Assembly (NCBI GenBank): GCA_013398015.1
Contig: VZRR01011537.1
Span: 776,722 to 840,721 of the forward strand
Source of the DNA: Oreocharis arfaki
Taxonomy: Eukaryota; Chordata; Aves; Passeriformes; Paramythiidae
Direction: 5' to 3'
DNA length: 64,000 nucleotides
This document shows, in pieces, positions 47,901 through 62,100 of the stretch. Position 1 is the first letter of the stretch; each line of letters opens with the position of its first letter. The notes under the pieces were generated by a model. It was not told the origin of the DNA. It made no database searches and saw nothing but the letters and a program-made list of their open reading frames with translations. Made by a program: the position numbers and the translations under genes.

Positions 47901-50900
47901 CCTTCAACATGAGTTTCATTTGTTATTTCTCCATACTCAGAAGATTTAGTCACATGGAGTGGGAATACCTGTCTGTCTGGATAGAACCTTTCAGGGATGT
48001 GTCTTCCCCTCCAGATGCAAAGCAATTTCTCTGTGTCTTCATATCTGTTGATACAGCTTCAGCCTGAGGTTTTTCGCCTGATAATTATCAATTCTTCTCG
48101 TTCATCATCTTCACTTCAGATATAGCTTCCATTATGCAGTTCTGCTTCCTAACATCTCTTCATTGCATCTTCTTGATGTATTGCTGTTTGCTAATCGAAG
48201 TTGTTTAAACATTGGTTTAATCACAAGCTTGACTGAAACTTAACATGAAGATTTTTTTCTCAATTTTTTTTTCCACTTTCCATACGTTTACCTCATTGTT
48301 GAGGAAAATTCTGTCGCTTTGCTCCTCTTCCTCCTCCAAACTATCTTGAATTAATACCTTTTCTTATCTCTAAGGGATGCTCCATGACTCTTCAATTTAT
48401 CTGCCAAAATCTCTTACTGAACTAACCTTTTTCCTTATCCTTGGCCAAAATCCTACTATTTGTTCATACAATACAGTCCTCCCTTTATCCTGTGATTTGT
48501 CTCCTTCCCTACCCTGTGATAACCGTTTGAGGAGCAAAATTTCCCTTTGTTTTTTTAAGCTGGGGAAGAACAGGCAATGGACACTACTGCAATTTAAATT
48601 GTAAATGTCAGCGTTTATTTACAGGGGTCTAATTTTTTAATCTATTTTCTTCTGTCTTTGAGAGTCTACTTCTATATCACTGCAGTTACTTCAGATAAAG
48701 CAAGGAATAGTTGTTTCACAACATATCTGTTGCGAAAGCACAGTACTCTGAATTGCAGATGGATTCAAGGAAATGGCCCGAGCTGGGGAATTTAAACTCT
48801 TAAAAATAAGGATTCATTTGGTAAAAGGAAAAGCCTACTTTATTTTATCCTCTGTGGAAAAGATCTTTCAAATTGCTTTGGACAACCAGCTCATCAGATA
48901 AGGAAAAAGATTGTCACAGCAACGTAAGTGCTTTAAAAGTGTAGATGAAGAATAATGTATCCGCTTGAAACTAGAGAAGGAATGTAATTACCTGAAGGAA
49001 AATCTGTCCAGGATATGGGTGACTATTTCTCTCAAAAACCCCAAAAAGTCACACACATTTTCACAGTTTCAAAGCTTCAAAAGTTTTACTTCCCTGCTTT
49101 TCCAGGAGAACACTTTCAGCAGCACGTGATGCAGAAAGGAGGTTACTACTTTCTGAATCACCAGCTGCTGTGATACCTGGATAGTTCTTCAAAGTTTTCC
49201 ATAAAAGGGCTGGGTGCAGTGGCAGTTAACTGATGATGATGACTGATCACAATGTGTCAGTATAAAGCTGTAAATCAACAATTTCCTCATTTTTAGTTCC
49301 GCACTATTCTCAAGAATGTCCTTCTTCACTACATTACCGGATATTTTAGAATAATGCATTGAGCAAAATAGAACAGCCTTATCAAAGACAGCACTGGGTC
49401 CATAGCGGTAGTGCTATCAAGTACAGAGAAAGTGGGTACTTTTCACTCTGCTTTATGGCAACATGAAAGTACAGAATTTTTACTTGGTAAAAGCGTGTTT
49501 ATAATTGTAACTGAATGTCAGTAACAACATTTTAACTACTGTACCCTTCTTTTGTTCTTTGATTTTTATTTTTTTTTTCATTGCTACTAGTTTTTAGTGT
49601 ACTCATTTATATCCAGGTTCTGACTCTGCTGGAGACAGAAGAAAGGTTCCTGTTGATTTTAATGAGCTTTACATCAGGACCTAAACTCAGCCCTTGAGGG
49701 ATGTGCAACATTTAGCTATACTTGGATTTAAAATATATATTCAGTTCTGGTTCACGTCAATATTAAGACTGGAATGACGGGCCTAAAAATACTCAGTGTT
49801 TTTGTCCTGCTTTCCCTAGCAGCAGAATTATATCCCAATTAATACAGCAATTTACACTGGCATATAGATGTGGAAGTGACTTCTCTTTGCTTCTTTTTTG
49901 TTTCTGTCCACTTCAGAACCAAGCCTTAATTAACAAATTGGGCCAAAAGCATTCACAGGAAAATAATTATTTACATTAGCAGTTCATTAGTTTTGGAATT
50001 CAGTTTGGTTAGAACAACAAAATGTACAGCACATAAAGGAAAACTTATTTCATAACTTTGCTAGATCGTTTTCTTCTTAGCTTTCTCTGTAGATGTGGCC
50101 TTGTTCTGCCATATCTTTCCTCTGGCCATGGAAGCTGTTGCTGAAACTACAATCATGAGAAAGGTCTTAATGAGTACAGTTAAAGTCTACACCAAGGAAT
50201 AAACATATTCCTTGCCTTTTAAAGCTAGCCAAAAAGCAGGTTAATTTTTTCCTTTTTTTTTTTTTAAATGAGTGCATTGAGGGTTTTTTAGCTGATAAAA
50301 ATTTTTCTTTTCCTTCTTTCTTAAGAAGTCCATAAATTACAAACCCCTGAAATAGTCATTTCATTAAAGTGTTTACCACTAATCCAACTGTTTATATTAT
50401 AGTTAGAAGAAAATATTTTAGTGAAATTTTGTATCCTCTAGATTACCAGTGTGAAAACACGATAATGTTGATTTTTGGTAAGTGCATATATTCAAACCAT
50501 CTCCAGATAAGATGATACATCTGGCACAGGCCATGGTTCACAGTCTGATCTGGAAAAGTTTGGACATTTTTTCAGGTCGTATGGGTGCAATGATGATCAA
50601 TGGCATCAGACCTGTGCAGAGATGTGGTGATGCCCCACTCTGCCTCCTCTGGCTCGCTCCTTCTCATCATACTCTGCAGCTTGTTTGCTTCGCTTTAGCC
50701 TGCCTTTCAGGGGGGTTTATCAGCTAGTAGGCCTACAATCTATTCACCCCTTTCTGCTGTCACCTTTAGGAGGACTCAGGGGTTGAATCCCTTCTTATTC
50801 CTTAACTGTCCTGAAAGTCTAAATAGATTATTTGTGCAATAGATTTATTTTATGAATGCTTTCATTTTACTTCTGCTGTATTATATAGTTCTGTTGAACT

Positions 50901-51183
50901 TCAAATTGAAGATTTCATAATATCCTATTGACATGAGATATCTCTGTTTTTATGTTTACCTTTTATCAATAAAAACATTCATTTGAAATGAAAATGCTGT
51001 CCTCTTCCTTTCTTAGAAATTCAGAAGTCCCAAGACTTTTAATTGCCTCTGCACTACACAGAATCTTCTGTATCAACCTCAGGCAGCATAAAATTTGAAC
51101 TCTAGACAGGATTTTGACGTTCAGAGAAGGCTAGTGAAGAGGAGGCCTGTGAATCACTACCAAAGATAGGGACAGAATGGAAG
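44990..51183. other. Probable intergenic region upstream of RAP1B, no feature seen
   Basis: AT-rich, non-repetitive sequence to the right of the RAP1B island. I recognised no exon with splice sites, no RNA gene and no repeat family. By the gene order I recall from human, the next gene to the right would be MDM1, and none of its coding sequence was recognised. Confidence 0.5.
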
Positions 51184-51268
51184 CTGTTGCCCTGGTGTTG
51201 CATTTCCTTCCGAGAAAATGATACTCCTGTTGCCCTGGTGCTGTGTTTCACATGCTAAGGTGATACTC
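51184..51268. repeat. Imperfect tandem duplication, about 43 bp x 2
   Basis: Two units at 51184-51226 and 51227-51268 both begin CTGTTGCCCTGGTG and end TGATACTC, with a diverged middle. No coding or regulatory role can be inferred. Confidence 0.8.
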
Positions 51269-52228
51269 CACGGGCTATGCTAGTTGTGCAGTCCAAATTA
51301 AATTCAAATGAAAGAAGACCCAGGGCCATGATTTTAATGATGTGACCAAAAATAAAAATTCTAATTTGTTTTAATGGTGTTGCCTCCTGAATTGTTAGTT
51401 TTCCTCCCTGCTTTTCATAATTTTTGTTGTTTTCTACATTTTTCCTTTTCCATTCTTCCTTAAAAAATCGTCAAATTATGTGAGTTTCAGACCCCAGTAA
51501 GGCCACAATGAATTCAAGTAATGGGTTTCATGCTGTCTTTCTCTAACTCCTACAATGTCATCTAACCTTTATTCTACATAATCCCATTTTTTTATGGAAT
51601 AGCAACTTTTCCCTTCCCCTTTCTCTTTATCTTTTATCTTGTCTCCCTTTTGGTTTTAACACGGTAGTTTAAAGACTGCAAGTTAGTTCTAGGGTGGAGT
51701 TGTGTGATATAATCAACTTCAAAATGGTATTTAAATTTCCTTTCATCCACTACAATACTGAAATTTATGCTCAGAGATCAGCATTTACTCTTACTGTATT
51801 TTTTTTATGCTCCTTCAGTGTTATAAAGAGAGGACTGTAGCTTTTCTTGCCTGAAAACATTCTTAGATGAGTACCTTATTATTTAACAATTCTGGTACGT
51901 AACAGTGGATCAGAGAAGGAGCAGTGTCTTGTAGATAATGGTCATTTTATAACCAGTTCTTGCAAATAGCTTTTTATCATTTGAGTGATTTTTGTTTTCT
52001 GTGTCTGGCATTCAGTAATGGAGGAAAAGTCCTCAGGGGGTAATCCTTCCTTTTATAGAAGAAATTCTGAGGTGCTTCAGGCTTTCCCAGGTTAGCCCAT
52101 TTCCCACTCTCCCTGTATCTGCCCTGTTCTAGGCATAACATTGGATTTTAGTTCTGAAAAACATTCTGTGCCTGGTTTAGACTGTTCATGAAGGCACATG
52201 GCCTCCAGAAAGTGAACACAACTGCCCA

Positions 52229-52276
52229 GTACAGTATTTAATGTACAGTATTTAATGTACAGTATTTAATGTACAG
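52229..52276. repeat. Short tandem repeat, 14-bp unit, 3.4 copies
   Basis: GTACAGTATTTAAT occurs three times without mismatch and is followed by a partial GTACAG. Identical copies suggest a recent or variable-number repeat. Confidence 0.95.
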
Positions 52277-55200
52277 AGAACACTGAGTGTCAACAAGTCA
52301 CTGGGCCAGTAATTCTCAGAATTTTCCGTACACAGGATTTTTGCTCATCTAGCCGAAGTGTGATTAGATGGCTCTCTCAGATGACAGTGTAGGGAGGGCA
52401 GTCAGTCATGACTCCTTGCCACATACATGACACCCGTGATGAAAAGCTGAGCGTGTACTTGTCCAAGTTACACTCTGGAGATATATATTTTTAATGCTCT
52501 ATAATAAGTTACCTGTGCACAGCAAAGTCATGAGCCATTCTGTCATATAGATGACTGTCAGCTTGTTACAGCTTGTTCCAGGTTTGCTAGTATATGTCCA
52601 AGGCGGCTTAGTTCATAATTAGGAATCCTAAACACTACTAATAAATCTCAGCCGCATTTTCTTTCAGAGTATATCAGTGGCAAAATGCTATATATAGCTG
52701 GTTTCTATATACCTGAACCTATATAGAAACTATAATTTCCCTAAAAAACAATTAAAAACATACTATGTACTCGGTGTCCTGTGGTTTGGTACCAGTGTGA
52801 CATAAAGCAGGTTCCATATAGTTACACGGAATTTGTAAGGTGGACAGATGAACCTTATTTCTGGCCTCCCATATAAGCAATAGCATAATATGTAAATGAA
52901 TTAAAAAATTCATCAAAGAATATTTTTAAATACATCTCCAAAGTGAAACTGATTTGGTTATTTGCTTACCTACATACTTCATAAACACATACATGTAGGC
53001 AAAAAAACAAATGCACAATTTTGATACATCAGTTTTCTAGTAATTTGTCTGCAGTCTAATGGGTTTTCAGTGACAACATAATAATATTTGGCATAATGCA
53101 CTCTACCTATATACATGTAAACATTTAGTTAGAATTGCTCTGGGAATCCTATTTTTGAATTTCCACACTTCATTGCAATGAAATGTTTGACCTTCATGAT
53201 GCATTAACATAGAGGGTTTTTTTAAATTTAATATGCCGATGAAATTGGGGCAGAGAACACAGATGACTGCCTCTGAGCCCCCAGGCTCCTGATTATCTCA
53301 GGATAACTGTGCCTTCCTGGAGTTGCTCAACTGCTGCATTAACAGTCTTTACTGTGAAGAAAACAGCATTAGATAAACATCATTCAGAATGGTATCTCTA
53401 ATTGTTTGAGCCTATGGAAATAATGTGCCCCAAGCATCAGCAGTAGATAGGTGTGGTTTTCAGATCATCAAGAAATATCTTTGGCTAGTATAAGCTCAGT
53501 GCTGTGTCATCCTCTTGTTTTAATTGACACTGACTGTATCACTTGCTCATTCTAATGTATTTACAAATCTTGATTAAGTCACAATAGCTAAATGTCAATA
53601 TATTCATAGCAGCTTTATAGGCTAGGAAGTTACCTGCCCTTTTTTGTGTCTGGATACCTCATGCAGAGACAGCAAAAACCAATTATTTATGCTGAGCATT
53701 AGTCCAGCGGCTGAGGGTGGCACTAGGAAGATGCAACACTCAACAGAGGCATCCCAGTAGGTATCTTCACTCCCCAGTTGAGCAGTTTTTCTAAAGCCAC
53801 CATCCCTGTGCTTGCAGTCATTACAGCGAACAAATCCAGGGAGTGAGGAACTTCTAAGCCATTCAGAGCCACCACATGGACTCAAAATTGGACAATAACT
53901 CCACTAGAGCTGGGGACCTTGTGGTTGCCCTCTCTGTGTGTTGTTGACAAGGAGTGTTTTGAAGTTGTCCTTCTTTGCCTCTCATACCTTCAGTGTCTGT
54001 TGTTCCTTTTTACACATCCACCATCTTGTCCTCCTGCATATGTCACCCCAATCTTCTTATAAATGTCCTCCAATTTCCCTTGCTCAAGTGCAGAGGCTGT
54101 GCACCCTGTGTCACTACATATACCCTATAGGAAGCTTGGTGAAATGAAAGTGTTGGGGTGCTTGGGAACTCCAACTGGAAGGTCTGCCCCATGTAAATGA
54201 GGCCACTATTCCAGTAAATTACATCTATTTCTGCTGTGTAAAATTAGGGAAATTTGGTTTCTTGGGACCTTGCTGTCCTTCCAGATTAATTGCATCCAAA
54301 TTAAATAGAAGGTGCTGATACTATACTGGCAATATCAGATGTTCCTGTTTCATTTATTGATATATAGGTTCTGTTATATTTCCTCATGAATGACAAGTGG
54401 TCTGATGACAGTTCCTGAGTATGTTGGAATCTATCTGAATACAGTAAAAATCAAAGTCATTCTAAGGGGGAAAGAAAATATGGCTTGATTGTTGATTACT
54501 ATTTTCTTTTTTTGGGTAGTTTTCTCCTAACCTGTCCTCAAAAATACTTCACCATTAACAGTTTGGATATTGATAGAATATCTTTACCATAGCTCCTTTT
54601 TCTTATTTCTCAAATTTGTATTCATATGTGCCTCAAACTGTGATACTCTATGTCAAATTACCCATCACTGCCTTGTGCCTATATGTATCAGATAATATAT
54701 ATATCCACTAATATTTTCTATTTATGCAAGACTTTATATACATTAATACATTGTTACATAATACGTTATTGTAACAACATCGTACATATACAACACATAT
54801 CTATACTGTATGCAATTATTATACTAGGCTATGTAACAGTAATAATTACAGTTGTGTATAAATTGTATGTGATGAGAAAGATCATAAGAAGACTGTAACA
54901 GCATGCTAGCTATTACTAGTGGTACGTATTTATAAGGAGAATATTAACTAAAACAGTTGCAGTGGATTATGTGTGCCTGAAAAAGTAGGTGTCCTGGAAC
55001 TGGCATACCTTACTTTAATCCAAAGAAATGTTATGAGGTACAGAAGCCTCCTTGTTATTACTAATAGCTTCCCCATAAGTTGTGAGGTGCATGTAGTGAA
55101 CATTTATCTGCAGACAGAAGTTACTGCACTTTTTACAAAGAAACACAGAACCACAGAAAGGCGTTAACACTTCATCTTTAACACTGTGGTTTGTGAACGC

Positions 55201-58200
55201 TGATGGCTTCTGAAGACTCTCCTCTTTCCACAGCAAACACTCACGAATCTGCTGTAGGAAAAGATAAATAGCTAGACTTCAATCCTAGCCTGCTTCCACT
55301 CCTCCGAATGGCTCATTCAGTAGCACTCGGCTTTACGGACATTTTATCCTGAGGCTTTTATCGCTGAAAGGAAGTGGGGACTTGATTTCCCTGTTCCCAC
55401 TGCCAGCTCCCTGGTTGCACACGGATCTGCTGCTACAATAGGCTGTAGTCATGTTTCAGCAGCAAGCATGAAACAGGCCATAGCTACAACAAACAGAGAA
55501 AGAGGAATAATAATAGTAATAACCTCATCTGTTCTCAAGCTGACATAGATCCATGAAGTGCTGCTGGTATTTTGGTTGCAAGATGATGAAACATGAACTT
55601 GTTTAAATGATACAAAGTAATCCCCTATAATTACACTGATTAAAATGGGAAGGATGCAGACCACGCACTCTTGCATCATGTATATTATCTGTGAAGTTTT
55701 AAGGTTTGAAAATCATTTGTTCTGTCTTTAAAAAAGGGTTTCTATCACTTCAAAGTTTGATACTTTCAATGATACCTTCATTCTATGCAACACGTAGTCG
55801 TCTATTTAAACAAGTCAAGGGTCTGATCACATATTTACAACCGAGCTGTAACTTTCAGAGCTCAGAGTGCACAAAGAATTCTTAATCAGATTTTTGGAGA
55901 CTCAATTCTACAGCTCACAGCTGCCTTGAGTATCCCTTAACAACATGTATTCCTAAGTCTTCCTCCCTGCTCAGATGGAGAGAAAAAGATATTAATTAAG
56001 GGTTCTATGCCAGTTCATACCAGAAAGAGATCCAGCCTAACAGTTAGAGTCCACAATAGAAGGAAGAGACTTGATGGAGATCTCCAAGATACAGATGCTA
56101 ATTATCCTGAAGATAATTACTGGGTGCAATGGTAGCAGATGATGAGTACTCTTTACTCACAGGAACCTGTGGGCCAAGTGTAAAGTGGTGCTGGCTCCAT
56201 TCCTACTGGCTGATAAAGTATGAGTATGAGAATCACAGATACTCAGCAATGCTAAGGAAAAAGCCCTATATGAAAACTGCATATACATTAACCAGCAAAT
56301 CTTTGGAGCAGAGTGGGAATGTTCGTACTCATAATGATAGTCAAAATGGGTCCAAGAACCTGGCTCTTGGATTTTGAGTACTGAAAACTTTATCCCTTTC
56401 TCCTGCCATGTTACAGTAATCTAATAGTTTTTCTGTGTTTCTCCAGTCCATGTGTTCCATATTGCGCTCCCAAGGTTTTCTCTTGAAATCAGAGACATCG
56501 ATCTGCTGAAAGGATTCTTCTGGACCAGAAGACAGCTTAGCACTATGGCCCCATTATGGTCATCCTGCAAATCTTTTGCCTAAGTGTGACAGAAGCTTTC
56601 CTGAATTCCCTCAGTACATTTATAGCATTAATGCCATATGTTCATTCCTCACTTGTAAAAAAGTTATGCTCACTGTGAGACCTTGCGCCTGCTGTCCTGG
56701 TGGAGATCAGACCAGGACCTCTCCAAGGAGGGTCAGGGAAATGTGTGAGGTGTGTGTCCAGAGACATTGCTGTGAGATCCATCTGACTGCCTTCCTCCGT
56801 GCCCATGGAAGTGAAAAGCACAGCAGTTTCCCAGTGCTGGACCCCAAAGCCAGGCACAAGGGTGCGAGCCAGCTTGGGTAGCCCAACCAGATCAGTTCTA
56901 ACAGCTACAGTGTCTGTGCAACAGCAGTCCCTTCTGCCTGGCCTTGTGGTTGTGCTGCTCTGCTGCTGGGACAGAGTCAGTAGTTTTAAAACTGCTTTAA
57001 AGCTGGCTGTTAGTGATCAGGAGGAGGGGTGCCACAGAGTTCCGACTTCAGTCTCTGTCCGGTTTGCCACTAAGTAGAGTCTGGCCATGTCTACAGGTTA
57101 GCAGCCCTTCATAATTAATGTTCATGTAAATTGGAACCTTATTTTATTAACTGAGCTGCTGAAAACATATCTCCTTCTCTACCATGCACATTTAAAGGGT
57201 TCTGGCAACAAATTAAAAATCACATCCAAAAGACTTTCTGTTCCCCAGGGACCATACAGCCCCTCCAAAGACCGCCTTACTGTCGTTCTCCCAATCTGTT
57301 TTGCACTCTTGTTGAACAGAGCTCATACCTAGGAGCAGTTCTTCCAGAATGCTACGTGACACCTATAGGTTCTCCTGTCGTTCTGTTTGTCTTGACCTTA
57401 GTGCTCCAGGGACATAAACAGATTTGCCGTTAAGAGGTAAATGCAGTACGAGGGTGATATCTGTACAACTACAGGAAAAATGAAAAATAAATCTGCATTG
57501 TAAGAGAAATGAAGCTGTTAATTGTTTAGAATTCATCACCTGCATGGGACAGTAGAGCTTTGTGATTTATTAAAAGGTTAATTTTATTTTGAATTTTGTT
57601 TCCAACTTTGTCAGGCACCCCTACAGGCCTTTCAGCTCCACACTCTGCAAGCAGCTCTGCCCTGCAGGCGCAGTTTCAGGGAAAGCCACAATCCTTTTAT
57701 AAGCTATATGTTACTGAAAGATAAGCCTATACCTTGGGCAGTGTTCTTCCTACTGTTGCTGTGTGGGGGAAATATGCCAATGTCTCAACTTTTCAGTATC
57801 TCCGCCATTGCAGAGGGAAGTTAGACCTGAGTCCTTGTTTCCTCCCCAGTGAAGGAGCAGACCTGCTGCTTCATGCAGTAAAAAGAAATACTCCCTGTAC
57901 AAGACCTTTCTTTAATTTTTTACTAGGGTATCACGGGAAGGTCAGATGAAATCTGGCCCTACAGCATTTAGTCTGACTCATTTTTTTGTACAGCTTCTTT
58001 CATGTAAACAGTACAGTAAAACACTGCAGAACAAAGGAGTATTTGAGAGGCCTACTAAAAATGTTAGGTTCATTAGATTCACATAAGGCCAAATTCTGTC
58101 CTTCAGGACACACCTTTCATTAGGAGTTAGATCATGCATCTGGGGAATGGAAATTATCTTTTAATGCAGTCGTATCAAAGAGATTCTATTTGACAGTTTT

Positions 58201-59081
58201 CTTGTTTCTTTTCACAATTAGAAATTCTAGCAAAAGCCCTAGAACAAGTTAGTTTTTCCTTTGATTTATTCCATGTCTCAAGCTTGTTGCTTAATTAAAA
58301 AAAAATTCTGTATGACTGTAAGAGAGCCCTTTTTCTTTTGGCAACTTGCGAATGGCTAAATTTCCTCTCCTGCCTTTGCTCTTCCACAGAAACCCGTTCT
58401 TCAGTTTCAAACTATTCCTTGGAAGAAGAAATGTTGCAGAACAAGAAGGAAGACATTGTTCCACTAAGGGACCCACATGCTGTTGTTCATGGCCCAAGGT
58501 CAGTCTCTGAGTCAGCTGGGTCTTCCTTGCAAAGATGATGGAGAGTGGGAAGGGTTTGTTGTGTTACACAAGGGATATGAGAGGTTGGGAAGGTGGAATA
58601 TATCAGCAGAACAAAAAGAGATGAGGCAAATTTGCAGAGAAAATGTCAGTAAACATTCTAACAGCACTAGGTAGAAATGCACCGTCAGATGTACTACAAC
58701 AGCAATTCTGATTGTTGGGAGATGTAGAAGAATGGAATGCAGAAAGTGTCTAGACTCATATGCTCACCGTGAACAACATCTTCCGCTGAAGACATCTTCC
58801 ACTGTAGACAAAATACTGACTGGGAAGTATCACTAATTTGACTTAGTGAGACATTTCTGCTGCTTTTAATTAGGACCAGATATTTGAAATAATTATCGTT
58901 TTTCAGTGAAATTTTCATAGCACTTGGATTGTAATAACAATCAGGAATCGAATTAAATTTTTAAAAGTCATGTTTGTCCTAGTTTTTATTGCCACAGGAT
59001 GTGTTTCTGTCTTGTAGGTGTTCTTTACTGTTCATTTACAGCATGTCATATAAGAACTCTAGGAGCCTCAGTCTGTATTTT
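52277..59081. other. Probable intergenic region, no gene seen
   Basis: About 6.8 kb of mostly AT-rich sequence. A strongly AT-rich stretch with ATATAT-like words lies at about 54675-54870. No exon, RNA gene or repeat family was recognised. Confidence 0.5.
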
Positions 59082-59119
59082 GGGGGGGGGGGGGGGGNNN
59101 NNNNNNNNNNNNNNNGGGG
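59082..59119. repeat. Poly-G run interrupted by an assembly gap
   Basis: Sixteen G (59082-59097) run into 18 N (59098-59115) and are followed by GGGG. The gap is probably a homopolymer or low-complexity sequencing failure, so its true length is unknown. Confidence 0.95.
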
Positions 59120-62100
59120 AGCAGTGCATCTAAAAGCCACTGCTTGATGGAGAAGAAGGGAGAGTGAGAGAGCTGGAAACAGGTAATGTACCAGATGTGG
59201 GCTCTTTGTTGTAAAATCCGAAATTTCAATTCCAATTTTTCCAATTTTTAAAAAAGTCTATGTTTTATTCCAGGTAGAGGGTGATCAAGTCTGACACAGT
59301 GAGGTTTTGCAGACTCATATTCTGTTACCAATTTGATTTACCTCACTCAATCCCTTTAGAAACTGTATCTGACCTAATTTTTTCTGCAGTGACTCTTACG
59401 GCAAGAATAAATAATAGGGGTGACCCTGTGCGTTCCTGCCATATCTTTTTCTCTATAATGTGGATCACTCTAGTTTCAATTCACATTTGTCTATGAAGAG
59501 ACAAAGTCAAAGATCAGTTCAAAGCAGCTGATACATTCTTGCAAATTCACATTTGGCAGCACTCTAAGTGGGTAAATATTGCCAACATGTATTGATTGCT
59601 TTTTCTGCTTCAGCCAACAGACCCGAAGTTATCTGCCAAATATATATATTTTTTTTTTGGTAAATGACACCTCATATTGCCTGATGTTGTGTGAGCTGCA
59701 TCAATTTACTGCAAATCTCACCTGCTCTGAGAGTGCTCTGTAGGGGATTCTTCTTTTTTTCAACAACAGATTTTGTGATTTCCTCTTTAGTACAAATTTA
59801 GCAAAGAAACAGTCTGCTAATAGTGACACTTCCAGTTATGGCCATTTGCCACATTTTAGGGAGCTGTCTGTCTCTGGATTTGCAGTGGCACTGCAAGGTG
59901 GAAACATTATAAATTACTTTTATCTTTCTTGGGCCACTATTACTTTTCCTGTGTGTGTGTATGCACTTGTGTGTGAGTGTTTGTGTGTGTGTTTGTGCGT
60001 GAGTGTGTCACTGATAAGAAGCCTTCAAGTCTGTCCTGTTAATAGGCCTTCAGTGTTGCTCCTGCTGCAGCCAGCAGCCAAGCTGCCCTCACCTCTTGTG
60101 GTGGGTGATGCAGAATGCCCAGAATTCAACAAGTGTCTGCTGGCTCAGCTGCTTTTTTATCCATGGCAAAAGCAGGCTGGCAGTGCGGGGGAAAGTGTGC
60201 TGTGCTTCAAGAAGCAACATTCTAGGCTGCTGGTGCTGTTGAGGGAGAGGTTCTCTTGGATTCAATGAGAGATTAAAAAAAATGTTCTCTCAGATAAGTT
60301 CCTTCTCTTTGCCAGAAACAGATCTATTTTATGAAAGAACTGTGCAGCTGAATGCTGTTGCATCACTGGATATGGAAGCTGAGATAAGGAAATAATTTTT
60401 ATACAGTTATATTGTGCTGATAGGGATTATAAAATAATTACTATTATGAGGTCTAATAGGTCTAATATCAATGTCCTAGGTATTACAGAAACATGGCAGA
60501 GACATGGCCTGATTTGAGAAAGACACAGGCTGTTTAAAGAAGACATGGAAATTCATTACTGCTGCTTTTGACATGACATCAGTGGTTATTGTGAAGACCT
60601 GTATGAATAAACAGTCAGTAATGCAATGTGAATGCCTCCCTTTAACAGCAGCCACTGCATGAAGTAGTTTATTTCAGAATCCTTTGCCGGACTGGAAGCT
60701 ATACAATGACTTATAAATGCTTTCACTGCTGGTTCTTTTTCTGCCATGATCATTAATCAACTCAAAGTCTCATTTAACTTACTGTTAGGAGGAAAATCAT
60801 GCCTCTTATATTACATAGCTGCAGCTTGATGGGGAACTTCAGACCCTTCCTCCTCTCGGCAAACTCTTCCTCAGTGCCTCTGTGCAGTGGCTTAATAGCT
60901 GCAGGCCCAGACAGTATTACTTCCATTAGTTGGTAGTACTGAGAATTGCCCATCTGGGAGATCAGCTGGAAAAGGCTTGAACACCACCCCTTCACCTCAC
61001 CCCACACTTTTTTCTGTTCCTCATTCCCAAAATACGGGCTTGAACTAGGAGAAGTTTAATTCTATTATGAGATTCCTATTGACTGGATCAGTCCCTCAAA
61101 TAGAAGAAACATAATCTTCAAATTTAAAGAATTTGTGGTGCTAAATTCCTGGATTTGATTTTTGTTTTATTTTTAAATGAAGGCAAACTGAGGCAGAAAG
61201 GAACAGTAGCATGAGGGACAGAAGTTCAAGGCTTCAGTAGAGTGGTCTTCCCTTCCTTTTTATGCAGTGGGGTATGGTGGGCCTCGTGGGGTCGTTGTGA
61301 TAGGATGGATAGTGCAAGCTGCTGATTGACTGTTCTGAACAGGCTTACAGGTCTGCAGTTGGAGGACTAATGGTAGGGGATTAATACCTGCTCTTGGATC
61401 TCAATTATGCAATCTTTTTCTCTGGTCTTCTGTGAAGCAAGAAAATTGAAGCAGAAATGAAATTTATTAGCTGCTTTATGAATGTGGTAAATGCTGTTGT
61501 CTTATTGCAAATGAGGCATTTGCTAAATAGAAATGCTTTTAAAAGAATATAATCCTTCACTGTCCCTCCAGGACAAACAACTGGAGAGCAGTGATTGCAG
61601 AAATCATTTAGGTCATGCAAATCAAACTCCAGCAGCAGTGTTTCATGCAGTGAGAAGGGAAAGCTAGACCGTCTTACTAAGAACCCGCGTAACGACAAAC
61701 ATTATTAAAATAACTTACTAGAAATTACCAAGTGGGGGTCGAGAAGGGCTAAGAAGGGCAAGCTGATCGTGAAAATGTGTTTTTAAGTGGATTGATTCCA
61801 AAGAAGTATGTTTATCATAGTCACACATAAATGGCTGAACAATAATCACACCAAAAAGATGCGAAAATCATAGCCCTTACAAGGTCTGAGGGTAGTTTAG
61901 TAGCTTTCTATATACAGAGCTGATTTACATCAAGTGACATAGGGGCCTAAAATTCTCATGTAATGTTTTCACAAAAGATGACAATCAGCTTTCTTCTGGA
62001 CTTAAATTTAAATGTCACTTGGAGGAATGTCAAGTTACCCAACATTGTACGGTGTAAGCAGAATGTAATGAAAAGTACTGCAGCTAATGCTGCTGCAGTA

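Noticed and set aside
54650..54898. Open frame of 82 codons on the plus strand, rich in Ile and Tyr
   Set aside because: It reflects an AT-rich low-complexity stretch; the residues are what ATA/TAT-rich DNA gives by chance.
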